A stretch of 64,000 bases of DNA, from the NCBI GenBank assembly GCA_043554545.1, contig CP121337.1, forward strand, positions 2,480,001-2,544,000, in the 5' to 3' direction. Source of the stretch: UBA7330 sp043554545. GTDB lineage: Bacteria; Bacteroidota; Bacteroidia; Cytophagales; Cyclobacteriaceae. Of the stretch, positions 18,003-27,280 are shown piece by piece. The notes beneath the pieces were generated by a model. The model was given only the letters and a program-made list of their open reading frames with translations, did not search any database and was not told where the DNA came from. The position numbers and the translations under genes were made by a program. Each line of letters opens with the position of its first letter. The first letter of the stretch is position 1.

Positions 18003-19109
18003 TTAATGTGTATGTGATTCTTCACCTGGATCATGAGAATGGCCATGTCCTGCATCACTTTCACTGTAGTGTTTTGCTAATAGATCTTCACCGAAATCAC
18101 TGGTAAAATCTCTAAATACTGTATGCACATGATTGGCATCATTTTGTGTATTGTCGTATTCAATAACAAAAGTTGGTCCGTGAACCCTGTAGTAGTGGCG
18201 ATCACCGACCTCCAGACTACCAGCCCAGGCAAAGTATAGTTCATCAAAACCACCTGCGTCCTGAATTATCTGCATCTGTGTTTTAGCAATATCTTTCTCC
18301 ATGTTGGATAAGTACAGGTTCAGCAACTTTTTCATTTGAGCCTTTTGAGTTTCGGTCATGTCAGTAAACTTCAGACCACTAAACTTTTCAAGTCTTTCCT
18401 TTATTACCTGTCCGGTGAGAATATCATCAGGTGCATCTTTGCTTATGATTGCGATTTTTTGCTGGTCAGCAGTCAACATTTTTATTAATGATCTACCAAA
18501 ATCCTCCTCATCTTTAAGTATCCGAAAACCTTTTTTCTCACCTGAAGGCACTTTTGCAGGGTTTGAGCCCATAAATGCTGGAGTAACCATCAATTCATCA
18601 GAAACTGAGGTAAAGTTCAATGAAAGGTGGTGACCTTCCACTCTCCACCCCCAGGGTGTTTCATCAGAAGGGTTACCAAAAATCGAGAAATAATACTTTT
18701 CAGGATGACGACGATCATTATCAGCCGGGAGGTTTTCTATCGCTTTTAATATCACTTCCAATTGCATAATACCTTTGGCTTTCTCCATGCCCTGATCACT
18801 CAGATAGGAATTAAGCAATGCAAAAGCCTTCACCTTTTGCCCTTCGTCCATGTTTCTCAGATCAAGCCCTTTACGCTCTCGGGGGATATAGTGCCAGTTA
18901 AAACGTTCTTCGTCTTTTAGGTCAAATAGGGCCAATGACTTTTGATCCGCCTTGAGTGAAGCAATGAAGTCCTGAGCCATTTTCACTCTTTTAGACACTT
19001 TTACTACTTCAGTAACAGCTTGTTCTTTTGAATTTCCTTCGAAGGGTGATAAAAAATAAATAGAGAGAATGCCTATTACAACAAAAGAAAGTAAGATCGT
19101 TTTTTTCAT
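18003..19109 (-). CDS. DUF3500 domain protein with histidine-rich tail
   Basis: A 368-residue exported or membrane-anchored protein with an N-terminal hydrophobic segment (residues 3-22, KTILLSFVVIGILSIYFLSP). Two stretches resemble each other (LFDLKDEERFNWHYIPRE... and DGQ-like AIENLPADNDRRHPEKYYFSIFGNPS). They fit the DUF3500 family, which occurs in Bacteroidota and Planctomycetota and has no proven function. WGWRVEGHHLSLNFT and VTPAFMGSNPAKVPSG are typical blocks. The last 17 residues are rich in His (GHGHSHDPGEESHTH), suggesting metal binding, as an inference. Possibly the last gene of the minus-strand run from ispG, although 90 bp separate it from the gene before. Confidence 0.7.
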   Translation of the reverse strand: MKKTILLSFVVIGILSIYFLSPFEGNSKEQAVTEVVKVSKRVKMAQDFIASLKADQKSLALFDLKDEERFNWHYIPRERKGLDLRNMDEGQKVKAFALLNSYLSDQGMEKAKGIMQLEVILKAIENLPADNDRRHPEKYYFSIFGNPSDETPWGWRVEGHHLSLNFTSVSDELMVTPAFMGSNPAKVPSGEKKGFRILKDEEDFGRSLIKMLTADQQKIAIISKDAPDDILTGQVIKERLEKFSGLKFTDMTETQKAQMKKLLNLYLSNMEKDIAKTQMQIIQDAGGFDELYFAWAGSLEVGDRHYYRVHGPTFVIEYDNTQNDANHVHTVFRDFTSDFGEDLLAKHYSESDAGHGHSHDPGEESHTH

Positions 19110-19199
19110 GGTTGGGGTTGTTTGAAAAGCAATTTAAGAAAACTGTCCCGTAATAATACAGGAATAATCTTATCAATTTTTGAAGGTGGCTATACTTAA

Positions 19200-20132
19200 T
19201 TAAAATCCAAGCCCGTCATCTTCTCCTTCTATTACAGGTTCATTTGCTGGTGGGGCGGAAGGTTCTTCAACTGGAGCGGTTTCCTGAGGTTGGGGTTCCT
19301 CTTGCTCCACATCCTCATTCTCAATGTTAGCATCAGGCACTAAGTTCTGCTCGCTCTCCCCTTGAATATTTGCTGGATCAACGGGTGCTACATCTGTAAC
19401 TACGCTATCACTGGCAAGCGGTGCTATTTCAGGCTTTGGCCTTGGTCTTTTATAAATAAGCTGATCTCCAAACCATTTATTATAATAAGCCTGCTCAACA
19501 TTAAAATTATCTTCAGGGTCGTATTTGAAAAGAAACCGGGGACCTTTCTCCTCCTCCTTTTCAACCTGAGCTATCACATCTGTAGATAAACCGATCGAAT
19601 CCAAACTTGCGATACCTGAAGAATCTGCTTCAAGACCGACTATCAAACTCGAATCTGATTCTATGTTAATGGCTAAGCTACTTTCATCAGCCAACGGCTG
19701 TATCACTTCCTCGGGTTTTGGGGCGAGCACATTCTCCATTGGAGCTGTTCTCAAATGATAATTTTTAAGCCAGTAGGGTTCATATTTAATGATGCCAAAC
19801 TTATTTTTACGCACCTCCCTTGGTGGAACCACAAGATCTTCAACGTAGGCATAATAGTCTATTTCTGGCTTTTGAAGTACAGTATCAGCAGTCAATGTGT
19901 CACTTAACGCGACATATTCGCCGCTTAGATTATTTACACTGTCCTTTTGTGCGTTGCGCTGTTCAAGAATCTTAATTCTGTCTACCTCATCCAATTTCCA
20001 TATGTAGGAAAAATAGGCAATACGTACAGAATCATCGAGTATGTAGGTACTCTGAAATGCAGGGCAAATCACCCTATCCCTACATGAAAAAAGGAGTAGG
20101 ATTAAACAAAATATTCCTGTTATGTGCCTCAT
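19200..20132 (-). CDS. Uncharacterised lipoprotein with acidic proline-rich tail
   Basis: A 310-residue protein, start chosen at the ATG at 20132. From there MRHITGIFCLILLLFSC forms a lipoprotein signal with Cys17 as lipidated residue; the frame stays open 27 codons upstream but without signal character. A conserved-looking middle reads VVPPREVRKNKFGIIKYEPYW and KGPRFLFKYDPEDNFNVEQAYYNKWFGD. The last 80 residues are low-complexity, rich in Glu, Pro and Ala (QEEPQPQETAPVEEPSAPP). I do not recognise the family; similar proteins appear to be limited to Cytophagales. Likely an envelope or surface lipoprotein. Downstream of the SGNH hydrolase gene on the same strand. Confidence 0.6.
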   Translation of the reverse strand: MRHITGIFCLILLLFSCRDRVICPAFQSTYILDDSVRIAYFSYIWKLDEVDRIKILEQRNAQKDSVNNLSGEYVALSDTLTADTVLQKPEIDYYAYVEDLVVPPREVRKNKFGIIKYEPYWLKNYHLRTAPMENVLAPKPEEVIQPLADESSLAINIESDSSLIVGLEADSSGIASLDSIGLSTDVIAQVEKEEEKGPRFLFKYDPEDNFNVEQAYYNKWFGDQLIYKRPRPKPEIAPLASDSVVTDVAPVDPANIQGESEQNLVPDANIENEDVEQEEPQPQETAPVEEPSAPPANEPVIEGEDDGLGF

Positions 20133-20225
20133 AGTTCGTGGCAGCGTCCTGTTTGACAGCCCTAAAATAGGACTAATTTGACTATCCTGAAAGCAAGAAC
20201 GCTCAATTCTCAATAAAGTATATGA

Positions 20226-20909
20226 TTATTTAAATAAGTTAAGGACTTTTGGAAACACGATATCGAGCCATTCCTGGTACATTTTTCCGGAAGGATGCAA
20301 ACCATCGTTGGCAATTAAATCTCTGTTTTCAATTGCTTTTCTAGAGCTTTCAGTAATACTTATGAAGGCAACCTGTTGTTCTTTACAAATCAATTCAGCC
20401 TTACTGTTAAACGCATCAATTTGTATGGCTATTTTGTCTGGGTTTTTATCTTGTGCAAACGATGTAACCCCATAATCAGGGATAGATAAAACAAAAACAG
20501 CCTGTTTATTACCACCAGCAAAAGCAATAGCTTTCAATAATAATTGCTCAAACTCAACCTGGTACTGGTCAATGTCATAACCCCTATATTGATTATTGAC
20601 TCCAATCAATAACGAAACCAGAGCATACTTAGCAAGTAATTGTGTTTCCTCAATGGCATCAATCAATTCACCAGTAGTCCATCCAGTTTTTGCTACAATA
20701 GTGGTTTCAACCTTACAGTTTTGGCTTTCTTGTAGCAGGGCTGATAATTGATTAGGCCAACGTTGATTTTCTAAAACACTTTCGCCAATGGTATAACTGT
20801 CACCAAGTGCAAGATATTGCAGGACATGGTCGCGTTCTGGCTCAGCATTAATCATCATTGGACAATAAGAAATGATAAAACTTAAATATATCCAAAATGT
20901 CCTTTTCAA
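20226..20909 (-). CDS. SGNH/GDSL-type esterase or lipase
   Basis: A 227-residue exported hydrolase. The signal peptide (residues 1-22, WIYLSFIISYCPMMINA) is followed by block I GDSYTIGE with the nucleophile Ser (residue about 38). Then come the Gly of block II (AKTGWTTGEL), the Asn of block III (IGVNNQYRG) and the Asp/His pair of block V (NDGLHPSG). All four SGNH residues are therefore present. Substrate unknown; such enzymes act on acylated sugars or lipids in the periplasm. The start overlaps the end of the upstream YjbR gene by 4 bp. Confidence 0.85.
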   Translation of the reverse strand: MKRTFWIYLSFIISYCPMMINAEPERDHVLQYLALGDSYTIGESVLENQRWPNQLSALLQESQNCKVETTIVAKTGWTTGELIDAIEETQLLAKYALVSLLIGVNNQYRGYDIDQYQVEFEQLLLKAIAFAGGNKQAVFVLSIPDYGVTSFAQDKNPDKIAIQIDAFNSKAELICKEQQVAFISITESSRKAIENRDLIANDGLHPSGKMYQEWLDIVFPKVLNLFK

Positions 20910-21265
20910 GAACTGGTACTGTTAATCTCTTCACGGACCTTTTTTGGCAATCCATTAACCACCAGCATGTAAGAATCATCTATCCACTGCTTTAATAGCT
21001 CATCTCCCACCAATCCAGAGGTGAGTACTGTATTCCAATGACGTTTATTCATGTGATATCCGGGCCTAACATCCGAAAACTCTTCTCTCAGCTGAATTGC
21101 AATTTCCGGATCACATTTTAGGTTAATGCTTTCAAATTGTTCAATATCTGTCAATGCAAACATTTTTCCTGCAACCTTGAAAACCAGGGTATCTGGTCCA
21201 AACGGGATTTCCTCCGTGACCATCGGTTTAGATAAACAATATTGCCTAAATGATTCAATATCCAT
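20906..21265 (-). CDS. MmcQ/YjbR family protein
   Basis: A 119-residue cytoplasmic protein of the MmcQ/YjbR (CyaY-like) fold. Typical blocks: FRQYCLSKPMVTEEIPFGPDTLVFKV (residues 5-30), MFALTDIEQFESINLKCDP, and PGYHMNKRHWNTVLTSG (residues about 68-84). Members are often called DNA-binding from one structure, but the physiological role is not established. It is followed, with 4-bp overlap, by the SGNH hydrolase gene, and preceded by the small membrane protein gene. Confidence 0.85.
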   Translation of the reverse strand: MDIESFRQYCLSKPMVTEEIPFGPDTLVFKVAGKMFALTDIEQFESINLKCDPEIAIQLREEFSDVRPGYHMNKRHWNTVLTSGLVGDELLKQWIDDSYMLVVNGLPKKVREEINSTSS

Positions 21266-21281
21266 TGACTGCAGAATATAA

Positions 21282-21491
21282 TTACATGGAACGTGTCACA
21301 ATCCTTGTAATGATAATAACCAATGCGATTAAAAACATGATAATGGACATCTTGTTAATTCCATGCATCATTTTCAGGTTAGTATCGATCTTTCTATTGG
21401 GGTCTTTCTTTCGAAAATAATAGCCGAGTACTTCCTTGAAGTTAAAATAGTAACCGGGATCATTCCTTTTTTGTGGTTCCTTCTCTTCCAT
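21282..21491 (-). CDS. Small single-pass membrane protein (DUF6728-like)
   Basis: A 69-residue protein. The start is the ATG at 21491, sharing one base with the ispG stop (TGATG); an in-frame GTG precedes it. A charged cytoplasmic part contains DPGYYFNFKEVLGYYFRKKDP and LKMMHGINKMS. One membrane helix follows (about residues 48-64, IIMFLIALVIIITRIV). It resembles a short Bacteroidota-only family annotated as DUF6728. Function unknown. Tight coupling to ispG is the only clue to context. Confidence 0.65.
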   Translation of the reverse strand: MEEKEPQKRNDPGYYFNFKEVLGYYFRKKDPNRKIDTNLKMMHGINKMSIIMFLIALVIIITRIVTRSM

Positions 21492-23470
21492 CACACTAAG
21501 TTTATTTCCTCTTTTTTTGGTTCAACCCATCTTCCATCTTCCCTGATCAACTCAATCAATTCATCCAGTGCTTTAGCAGAGGGCACCCCGCGCTTAACTA
21601 CTTCTTTGCCTTTATAAAGGGTAATTTTCCCTTTGCCCGAACCTACATAGCCATAGTCTGCATCTGCCATTTCACCAGGTCCATTTACGATACACCCCAT
21701 GATGCCAATTTTTACACCTTTTAAGTGATCAGTTCTTTTCCTGATCATGGCTGTGGTCTCCTGCAGATCAAAAAGTGTTCTTCCGCAGGATGGACAAGAA
21801 ATGTATTCCGTTTTGGTTATCCTCGTTCTCGCAGCCTGTAATATTCCGAATGCAAGTTGATTGTAGGTCTTAGTATCTTTGAGTATTTCTTCCTTTGTCC
21901 CTGCTTTAGCGCCCCTTATCATGACCCCATCTCCAAAGCCATCTATCAACAAACTCCCCATATCAGTAGCCGCATCTACTGTGAGTTGATCTCCTGAGCA
22001 CTTTTTATAGTCTCTTTGAATCACAAAGGGAATTGTTAATTCAGCATTCATGAGGGAAAGGAGACAACCTCTCAAATCAGCAAACGCACCCGGATGATCT
22101 GTTGAGCCTATCAGGACAATGTTTTGAAAATGCTTTAATTCCTCAATTAAAACTACATCTAATTCATCTATTCCTACCTGCAGAAAATTCAACTTTGAAT
22201 GAAGTTTACGAACGCTTTCCAGGTGAACTTTGGAAATCATTGGGTGCTTTACTTCTTTGTCCTCATGGCTCAGCCAACTTTCATAATCAACAATCTCCCT
22301 TAAACCATTCGGTAGCATAAATGAAATCGGATTTGATCCGGTATAGATATAATCGACACCAGTATCGTTCATTGCCCATTTATCAAGCTCTGGAAGATAG
22401 AAATGGCCAACCGCATTCAAGTCTTTTACCTGTAAATCATTGACCCTCGAAAAGTCTGCGATAACTCGAGGCACATTTTCATCACCGAAATTTACTACTT
22501 CGCTCGTATGCCTTTTCTGGTACTCAAACGGTTGGTAAAGATTAAAACCTGTCGACTGTATTGGTTTCAGGTCAGCCCTGTTAATTACCTTATCCACCAA
22601 TAATCGAGCTACTGGTGCTTCAAATTCAGGTTCTTCTGTGAGTGAGACTCTGACTGTATCCCCCAAACCATCTTCAAGTAGAGTGCCTATTCCAATTGCT
22701 GATTTAATCCTGCCATCCTCTGCTTCTCCCGCTTCTGTTACACCCAGATGTAGCGGGTAAGGCTGTAGTTTTTCTTCTTCCAGTTTTTGAACCAATAACC
22801 GATAGGCCTGCACCATCACCTGAGGATTACTTGATTTCATGGAAACAACAATGTCATGATAATTGAGGTCTTCGCAAATTCTGATAAATTCCAAAGCAGA
22901 TTCAACCATACCAAGTGGGGTATCCCCGTACCTACTCATTATTCGATCAGATAGTGATCCATGATTGGTGCCAATTCTCATAGCAGTTCCATGTTCTTTA
23001 CAGATATCAACTAAGGGAATAAACTTTTCTCGTATTCTATCCAATTCCAGTTGATAACTATCATCTGTATATTCAATCTCTTCAAATCGTTTTTTATCTG
23101 CATAATTACCCGGGTTTATCCGGACCTTTTCAACAATTTTGGCTGCCAGTTCTGCAGCATTTGGAGTAAAGTGAATGTCTGCAACCAGTGGTGTATTATA
23201 GCCTTTATCTCGTAACTCTCTTTTAATATTCCTCAAGTTTTCAGCTTCCTTGAGACTTGGGGCTGTTATCCTTACATATTCACAGCCGGCTTCAATCATC
23301 CTGATCGCCTGCTCAACAGATCCTTTGGTATCCATCGTATCTACGGTAGTCATAGATTGTACTCGAATAGGATAATCACCTCCCAAAGGAATATCTCCGA
23401 TGTTTACAACTCTGGTTTTTCTTCTGCTGTAAGTAGCGAGACTATTGCAGAATTTGAATTGTTCTGACAT
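21491..23470 (-). CDS. ispG: 4-hydroxy-3-methylbut-2-enyl-diphosphate synthase, long form
   Basis: A 659-residue iron-sulfur enzyme of the MEP isoprenoid pathway, reducing MEcPP to HMBPP. The TIM barrel comes first (IRVQSMTTVDTMDTKGSVEQ, VADIHFTPNAA, RINPGNY). A large insert of about 250 residues, as in Bacteroidota, Chlamydia and plant enzymes, lies between barrel and reductase domain. The 4Fe-4S ligands are the CPSC pair in YISCPSCGRTLF and the Cys of GIMGCIVNGPGEMADADYG. Start at 23470 is preferred over the in-frame ATG at 23485 because a -7-like box at 23501-23508 would leave almost no leader for the latter. The downstream small membrane protein gene is coupled. Confidence 0.93.
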   Translation of the reverse strand: MSEQFKFCNSLATYSRRKTRVVNIGDIPLGGDYPIRVQSMTTVDTMDTKGSVEQAIRMIEAGCEYVRITAPSLKEAENLRNIKRELRDKGYNTPLVADIHFTPNAAELAAKIVEKVRINPGNYADKKRFEEIEYTDDSYQLELDRIREKFIPLVDICKEHGTAMRIGTNHGSLSDRIMSRYGDTPLGMVESALEFIRICEDLNYHDIVVSMKSSNPQVMVQAYRLLVQKLEEEKLQPYPLHLGVTEAGEAEDGRIKSAIGIGTLLEDGLGDTVRVSLTEEPEFEAPVARLLVDKVINRADLKPIQSTGFNLYQPFEYQKRHTSEVVNFGDENVPRVIADFSRVNDLQVKDLNAVGHFYLPELDKWAMNDTGVDYIYTGSNPISFMLPNGLREIVDYESWLSHEDKEVKHPMISKVHLESVRKLHSKLNFLQVGIDELDVVLIEELKHFQNIVLIGSTDHPGAFADLRGCLLSLMNAELTIPFVIQRDYKKCSGDQLTVDAATDMGSLLIDGFGDGVMIRGAKAGTKEEILKDTKTYNQLAFGILQAARTRITKTEYISCPSCGRTLFDLQETTAMIRKRTDHLKGVKIGIMGCIVNGPGEMADADYGYVGSGKGKITLYKGKEVVKRGVPSAKALDELIELIREDGRWVEPKKEEINLV

Positions 23471-23500
23471 GTTAAAACCTGACATTTAATGCATTTTATA

Positions 23501-23508
23501 CAAAGGTA
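23501..23508 (-). promoter_or_regulatory. Possible -7 element of ispG
   Basis: Minus-strand TACCTTTG matches TAnnTTTG and lies about 31-38 bp upstream of the preferred ispG start. No good -33 TTTG is seen at the right spacing, so this is a half-supported promoter. It helps to choose the internal ATG as start. Confidence 0.35.
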
Positions 23509-23539
23509 AACAGTATTCCTACAGAAAAGTTATGGTAAA

Positions 23540-24253
23540 TTAAAGGTCACCTAACTGCGGCCTGATTACCAAATCTTCCACCACCGATTGTGCACTTAAT
23601 TGATAGGTACCATAAACCATATCTGCTACATCCTGAGCTTTCATAAATCTTTCTTCAGGAATATCTACTCCTTCCCAGCTTGCCGTCAATGTAGCTCCAG
23701 GTAACACAGACGTCACCCTAATACCTGATTCCTTTAATTCTTCCCTGAGCACTTTGGACATTCCATATAATGCAAACTTGCTAATGCAATAGGCACCTCC
23801 ATTCTTGTAGGCAGTAATGCTAGCAGTAGAACACATATTGAAAATGTGACCTTTTTCAGCGCCTTTCATGAAAGAAACTATTCCTCGAGTTACGTGATAG
23901 GCGCTGAATAAATTCGTGTTTATCAGGTCCTCTAGTGCACCCTCAGGCTCCTCCAATATCTCACCAGGTAAAAATCTACCTGTATTGTTAACTAAAACTT
24001 CTACAGGTTTACCGATCAATTTGATAAATTCAATGAAATCCTGGCAATCTTCTTTCATAGATAAATCCGCAGCATGGACATTCACCTTGCAATCAAACTT
24101 TTCTGATAGCTCTGCTTTTAATGCATCCAGGTCTTCCTCATTTCTTGAACATGTTACCACAGAATACCCATTGGAAGCAAAAAGTGTCAAAATAGCTTTA
24201 CCGATACCTTTGGTACCTCCAGTCACTACAACTAATTTGTCTTCGTTTTTCAT
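23540..24253 (-). CDS. Short-chain dehydrogenase/reductase
   Basis: A 237-residue NAD(P)-dependent oxidoreductase of the classical SDR type. Start is the ATG at 24253; the frame is open to a TTG at 24277. Seen: the cofactor motif TGGTKGIG (residues 11-18), NNTG (89-92, a variant of NNAG), catalytic Ser in FNMCSTASI, and YCISK (Tyr155, Lys159). Closest in style to 3-oxoacyl-ACP reductase-like SDRs; substrate undetermined. It lies 69 bp upstream of ispG on the same strand and is divergent from the mlaE-like gene. Confidence 0.85.
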   Translation of the reverse strand: MKNEDKLVVVTGGTKGIGKAILTLFASNGYSVVTCSRNEEDLDALKAELSEKFDCKVNVHAADLSMKEDCQDFIEFIKLIGKPVEVLVNNTGRFLPGEILEEPEGALEDLINTNLFSAYHVTRGIVSFMKGAEKGHIFNMCSTASITAYKNGGAYCISKFALYGMSKVLREELKESGIRVTSVLPGATLTASWEGVDIPEERFMKAQDVADMVYGTYQLSAQSVVEDLVIRPQLGDL

Positions 24254-24343
24254 ATTTGTTTTTTTTGCGTCAGTCAAATCATGGAGTTTGAAATCTTCTT
24301 GTTAATTTGGCAAAACTAACACTTCCAGGAGAAGGTCTCGTTC

Positions 24344-25075
24344 ATGAAAAATTTCGGAAAATTTTTAATTTTTATCTCTCAGCTTTTCGTAAGACGTGAA
24401 ACTTTCGTGACTTATGTTAGGCTAACATTGACAGAATGTATCAATGTTGGATATAATTCCTTGTTCATTGTGTCAGTCGTTTCTTTATTCATGGGTGCAG
24501 TTACTACTATTCAGACCGCTTTTAACCTGGTCAGCCCCTTAATTCCTGCTCCGGTCATATCACTGGTAGTCAGAGACATGACTATACTTGAACTAAGCCC
24601 AACAATCATTGCCATTATCTATGCGGGAAAGGTTGGTTCGAACATCGCAGGAGAGTTGGGGACTATGCGTATTACCGAGCAGATCGATGCACTGGAAGTG
24701 ATGGGTATTAATGCTACTTCCTATCTGGTCTTACCAAAAATCGTAGCTTCTATCCTCATGTATCCTATGTTGGTCGTCCTTTCTGGCTTTCTCACAATTT
24801 GGGGGGGCTATGCAACCAGTGTTCTCACGGGTGTGATGACAGGCACAGACTACATCATAGGAATAAGAATGGAATTTATCCCCTTTAATGTGGCCTTTGC
24901 TTTAATCAAAGCATTGGTTTTTGCCTTCCTGATCGCCTCAATTTCTGCCTTTAGAGGTTTTTACACTTCCGGAGGTGCCTTAGAAGTTGGACAATCATCT
25001 ACAGCTGCTGTTGTTAATAGTTGTATCGCAGTATTATTAGCAGATTATTTATTAGCTCAATTATTATTAGGATGA
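24344..25075 (+). CDS. MlaE-family ABC transporter permease
   Basis: A 243-residue inner-membrane permease for lipid transport between the membranes. It has an N-terminal interface helix (GKFLIFISQLFVRRETFVTY) and about five membrane helices. The MlaE signature is in LELSPTIIAIIYAGKVGSNIAGELGTMRITEQIDALEVMG (residues about 84-124), which contacts the ATPase. It overlaps the ATPase gene by 4 bp. The usual third gene, the MCE-domain MlaD, is not adjacent and not in the window, so substrate direction cannot be inferred. Confidence 0.9.
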   Translation: MKNFGKFLIFISQLFVRRETFVTYVRLTLTECINVGYNSLFIVSVVSLFMGAVTTIQTAFNLVSPLIPAPVISLVVRDMTILELSPTIIAIIYAGKVGSNIAGELGTMRITEQIDALEVMGINATSYLVLPKIVASILMYPMLVVLSGFLTIWGGYATSVLTGVMTGTDYIIGIRMEFIPFNVAFALIKALVFAFLIASISAFRGFYTSGGALEVGQSSTAAVVNSCIAVLLADYLLAQLLLG

Positions 25076-25815
25076 TAGAGGTCAGTAACATCAGCAAATC
25101 TTTTGAAGATAAGGAGGTCTTAACGGACATCTCCGCAACATTCGAGAAAGGAAAAACCAACCTGATCATTGGATCAAGTGGTACAGGTAAGAGTGTATTG
25201 CTAAAATGTATTGTAGGGTTATTAAAGCCGGATGAGGGTAAAGTCCTTTACGATGGTAGAGAATTTACTGATACAGATAAAGATATTCAGACAGATATCA
25301 GAAGAGAAATGGGCATGCTTTTTCAAGGCAGTGCCTTATTTGACAGCATGTCGGTTGAACAAAACATCATGTTTCCATTGAATATCCTGACCAAGATGAA
25401 ACCGGACGAAAAGCTTGATCGGGTGAATTTATGTCTTGAACGTGTCGGATTGGAAAACGTAAACAAAAAAATGCCCTCTGAGATCAGTGGAGGAATGAAA
25501 AAACGGGTGGGCATAGCCAGATCAATTGTAAACCAACCTAATTATTTGTTTTGTGATGAGCCAAACTCAGGCCTTGACCCACAGACGAGTATTGTCATTG
25601 ACGAACTAATCAAAGAAATCACCATCGAAAATGACATCACTACTGTGATTGTTACACACGATATGAATTCAGTCATTGAAATTGGAGATAAAGTGATATT
25701 CATGTTCAAAGGGAAAAAACTGTGGGAAGGAAGCAACAAAAACATTACGGATACTGATGTGAAAGAACTTAATGATTTTGTATTTGCAAACCGCATGATG
25801 CGAAAATTCAAATAA
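25072..25815 (+). CDS. MlaF-like ABC transporter ATP-binding protein
   Basis: A 247-residue ATPase partner of the preceding permease. The start is the ATG at 25072 (ATGA overlap), giving MIEVSNISKSFEDKEVL; the frame is open upstream inside mlaE but that is not meaningful. Walker A is GSSGTGKS (about residues 34-41), the Q-loop is MLFQGSALFDSMSV, the ABC signature appears as ISGGMKKRVGIAR, and Walker B is YLFCDEPNSGLDP. All match the MlaF/Ttg2A group. ATP hydrolysis would power phospholipid movement through MlaE. Confidence 0.92.
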   Translation: MIEVSNISKSFEDKEVLTDISATFEKGKTNLIIGSSGTGKSVLLKCIVGLLKPDEGKVLYDGREFTDTDKDIQTDIRREMGMLFQGSALFDSMSVEQNIMFPLNILTKMKPDEKLDRVNLCLERVGLENVNKKMPSEISGGMKKRVGIARSIVNQPNYLFCDEPNSGLDPQTSIVIDELIKEITIENDITTVIVTHDMNSVIEIGDKVIFMFKGKKLWEGSNKNITDTDVKELNDFVFANRMMRKFK

Positions 25816-25871
25816 TCAAAAATAAATCCAGCTAAGACTGCCTGCTATCTGAAAGCCAGCATTAAGAAAAC

Positions 25872-27044
25872 ATGTTTCAACTCCCAAGAAATGTCTGGTT
25901 ACTCACGATGGCTCAGGCTTTAATCTTATCTGTAAACTCTTGTGTCGTTTTTATAGGAGGTCTTATTGGTAAGGATCTCGCGCCTTCCAATAATCTTTCC
26001 ACACTGCCCATAGCCAGCCTGGTCATCGGCACAGCCTGTGCTTCAATCCCGGTAACCTTATTAATGCGAAGATTGGGAAGAAGGACCGCCTTTCTCTCGA
26101 TATTTACTTATTCAATTTTAGTGGCTTTTTCTGCAATATATTTTATCTCTATACAATCATTTATTGGGTTTTGTGTAAGCATCTTTCTTTTTGGAGTAAC
26201 GAGTGCCTGTGGGATGCAGTTTAGGTTTGCTGCAATGGAAAGTGTGGAAGAATCGTTGGTTCCAAAAGCAGCGTCCAATGTTTTATTAGGTGGTATTGTA
26301 GCGGCATTTTTAGGGCCGGAAGTTGCGTTATTAGGTAAAGATCTTCTACCGGTAGCTTATACTGGCTCATTCTTGCTCCTTGCGCTTTTATTTCTTTTAT
26401 GTCTGGTTATTCTTCTTCCTTTCCAAAATCCAAAGGCTACAAATTCAAGGACAACTACCACACAGCGAACACTTATAGAGATTGCTAAGCATCCATTTTT
26501 CTGGGTATCCATATTAAGCGCAACAGTTGGATATGCAGTAATGTCTTTTGTTATGACAGCGACACCAGTAAGTATGCATGTAATAGACGGGCATTCGCTG
26601 AATCATACCAAATGGGTGATCCAAAGTCATATTTTAGCCATGTTTGTCCCATCTTTCATCGCTGCGTGGACCATTTCCAAAATAGGAATTACCAGGATGA
26701 TGATCGTGGGATTATTAGCTTATGTCTTATGTATTGCTATTGCTTATATGGACCATTATGTAAGTAACTATTGGATATCGTTGATCTTGTTGGGTATTGG
26801 ATGGAATTTCCTTTTCATAGGTGGCACTACCCTACTACCCCAGGTATATCGCCCCGAAGAGCGTTTCAAAGTCCAGGCCATCAATGAATTCATCGTATTT
26901 GGAGTCCAGGCAGCTGCCTCCCTATCGGCAGGATGGATCATCTTTGCATTAGGATGGGAAAAGATGCTGCTTTTCACCCTTCCTATCATTTTAGCTCAAC
27001 TATTTATCGTGATAAAATGGGGACCTCGAACAAACAGAGTTTAA
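25872..27044 (+). CDS. Major facilitator superfamily transporter
   Basis: A 390-residue integral membrane protein with about 12 hydrophobic helices. The loop between helices 2 and 3 carries the MFS basic motif (LLMRRLGRRTAFLSIF, residues about 63-78), and a central cytoplasmic loop (NPKATNSRTTTTQRTLIEIAKHP, about 186-208) divides the halves. Related to YwoD/YfkF-type permeases of unknown substrate. It begins 56 bp after the ABC ATPase and could share its transcript. Substrate cannot be predicted. Confidence 0.85.
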   Translation: MFQLPRNVWLLTMAQALILSVNSCVVFIGGLIGKDLAPSNNLSTLPIASLVIGTACASIPVTLLMRRLGRRTAFLSIFTYSILVAFSAIYFISIQSFIGFCVSIFLFGVTSACGMQFRFAAMESVEESLVPKAASNVLLGGIVAAFLGPEVALLGKDLLPVAYTGSFLLLALLFLLCLVILLPFQNPKATNSRTTTTQRTLIEIAKHPFFWVSILSATVGYAVMSFVMTATPVSMHVIDGHSLNHTKWVIQSHILAMFVPSFIAAWTISKIGITRMMIVGLLAYVLCIAIAYMDHYVSNYWISLILLGIGWNFLFIGGTTLLPQVYRPEERFKVQAINEFIVFGVQAAASLSAGWIIFALGWEKMLLFTLPIILAQLFIVIKWGPRTNRV

Positions 27045-27280
27045 CTGATTATAATAGTGGGTACTCAAAACAAAAAGATAAACACCTTGTTTGAAACCTT
27101 GAGTGAGTTTTACAGGCAAAAATTGATTCTTCATTCTGGCATTTTTTTTCAAAAAGAAGCAATCAATTCTTAAGCTTAAAACAAGTTGAAATATTGTTTA
27201 AGCTATGCATTGCAGCTTTTTGTAAAATCATTATTAACATTGCTTTTAGCAAATCCCAAAAAAACACCATATTACGCGTG

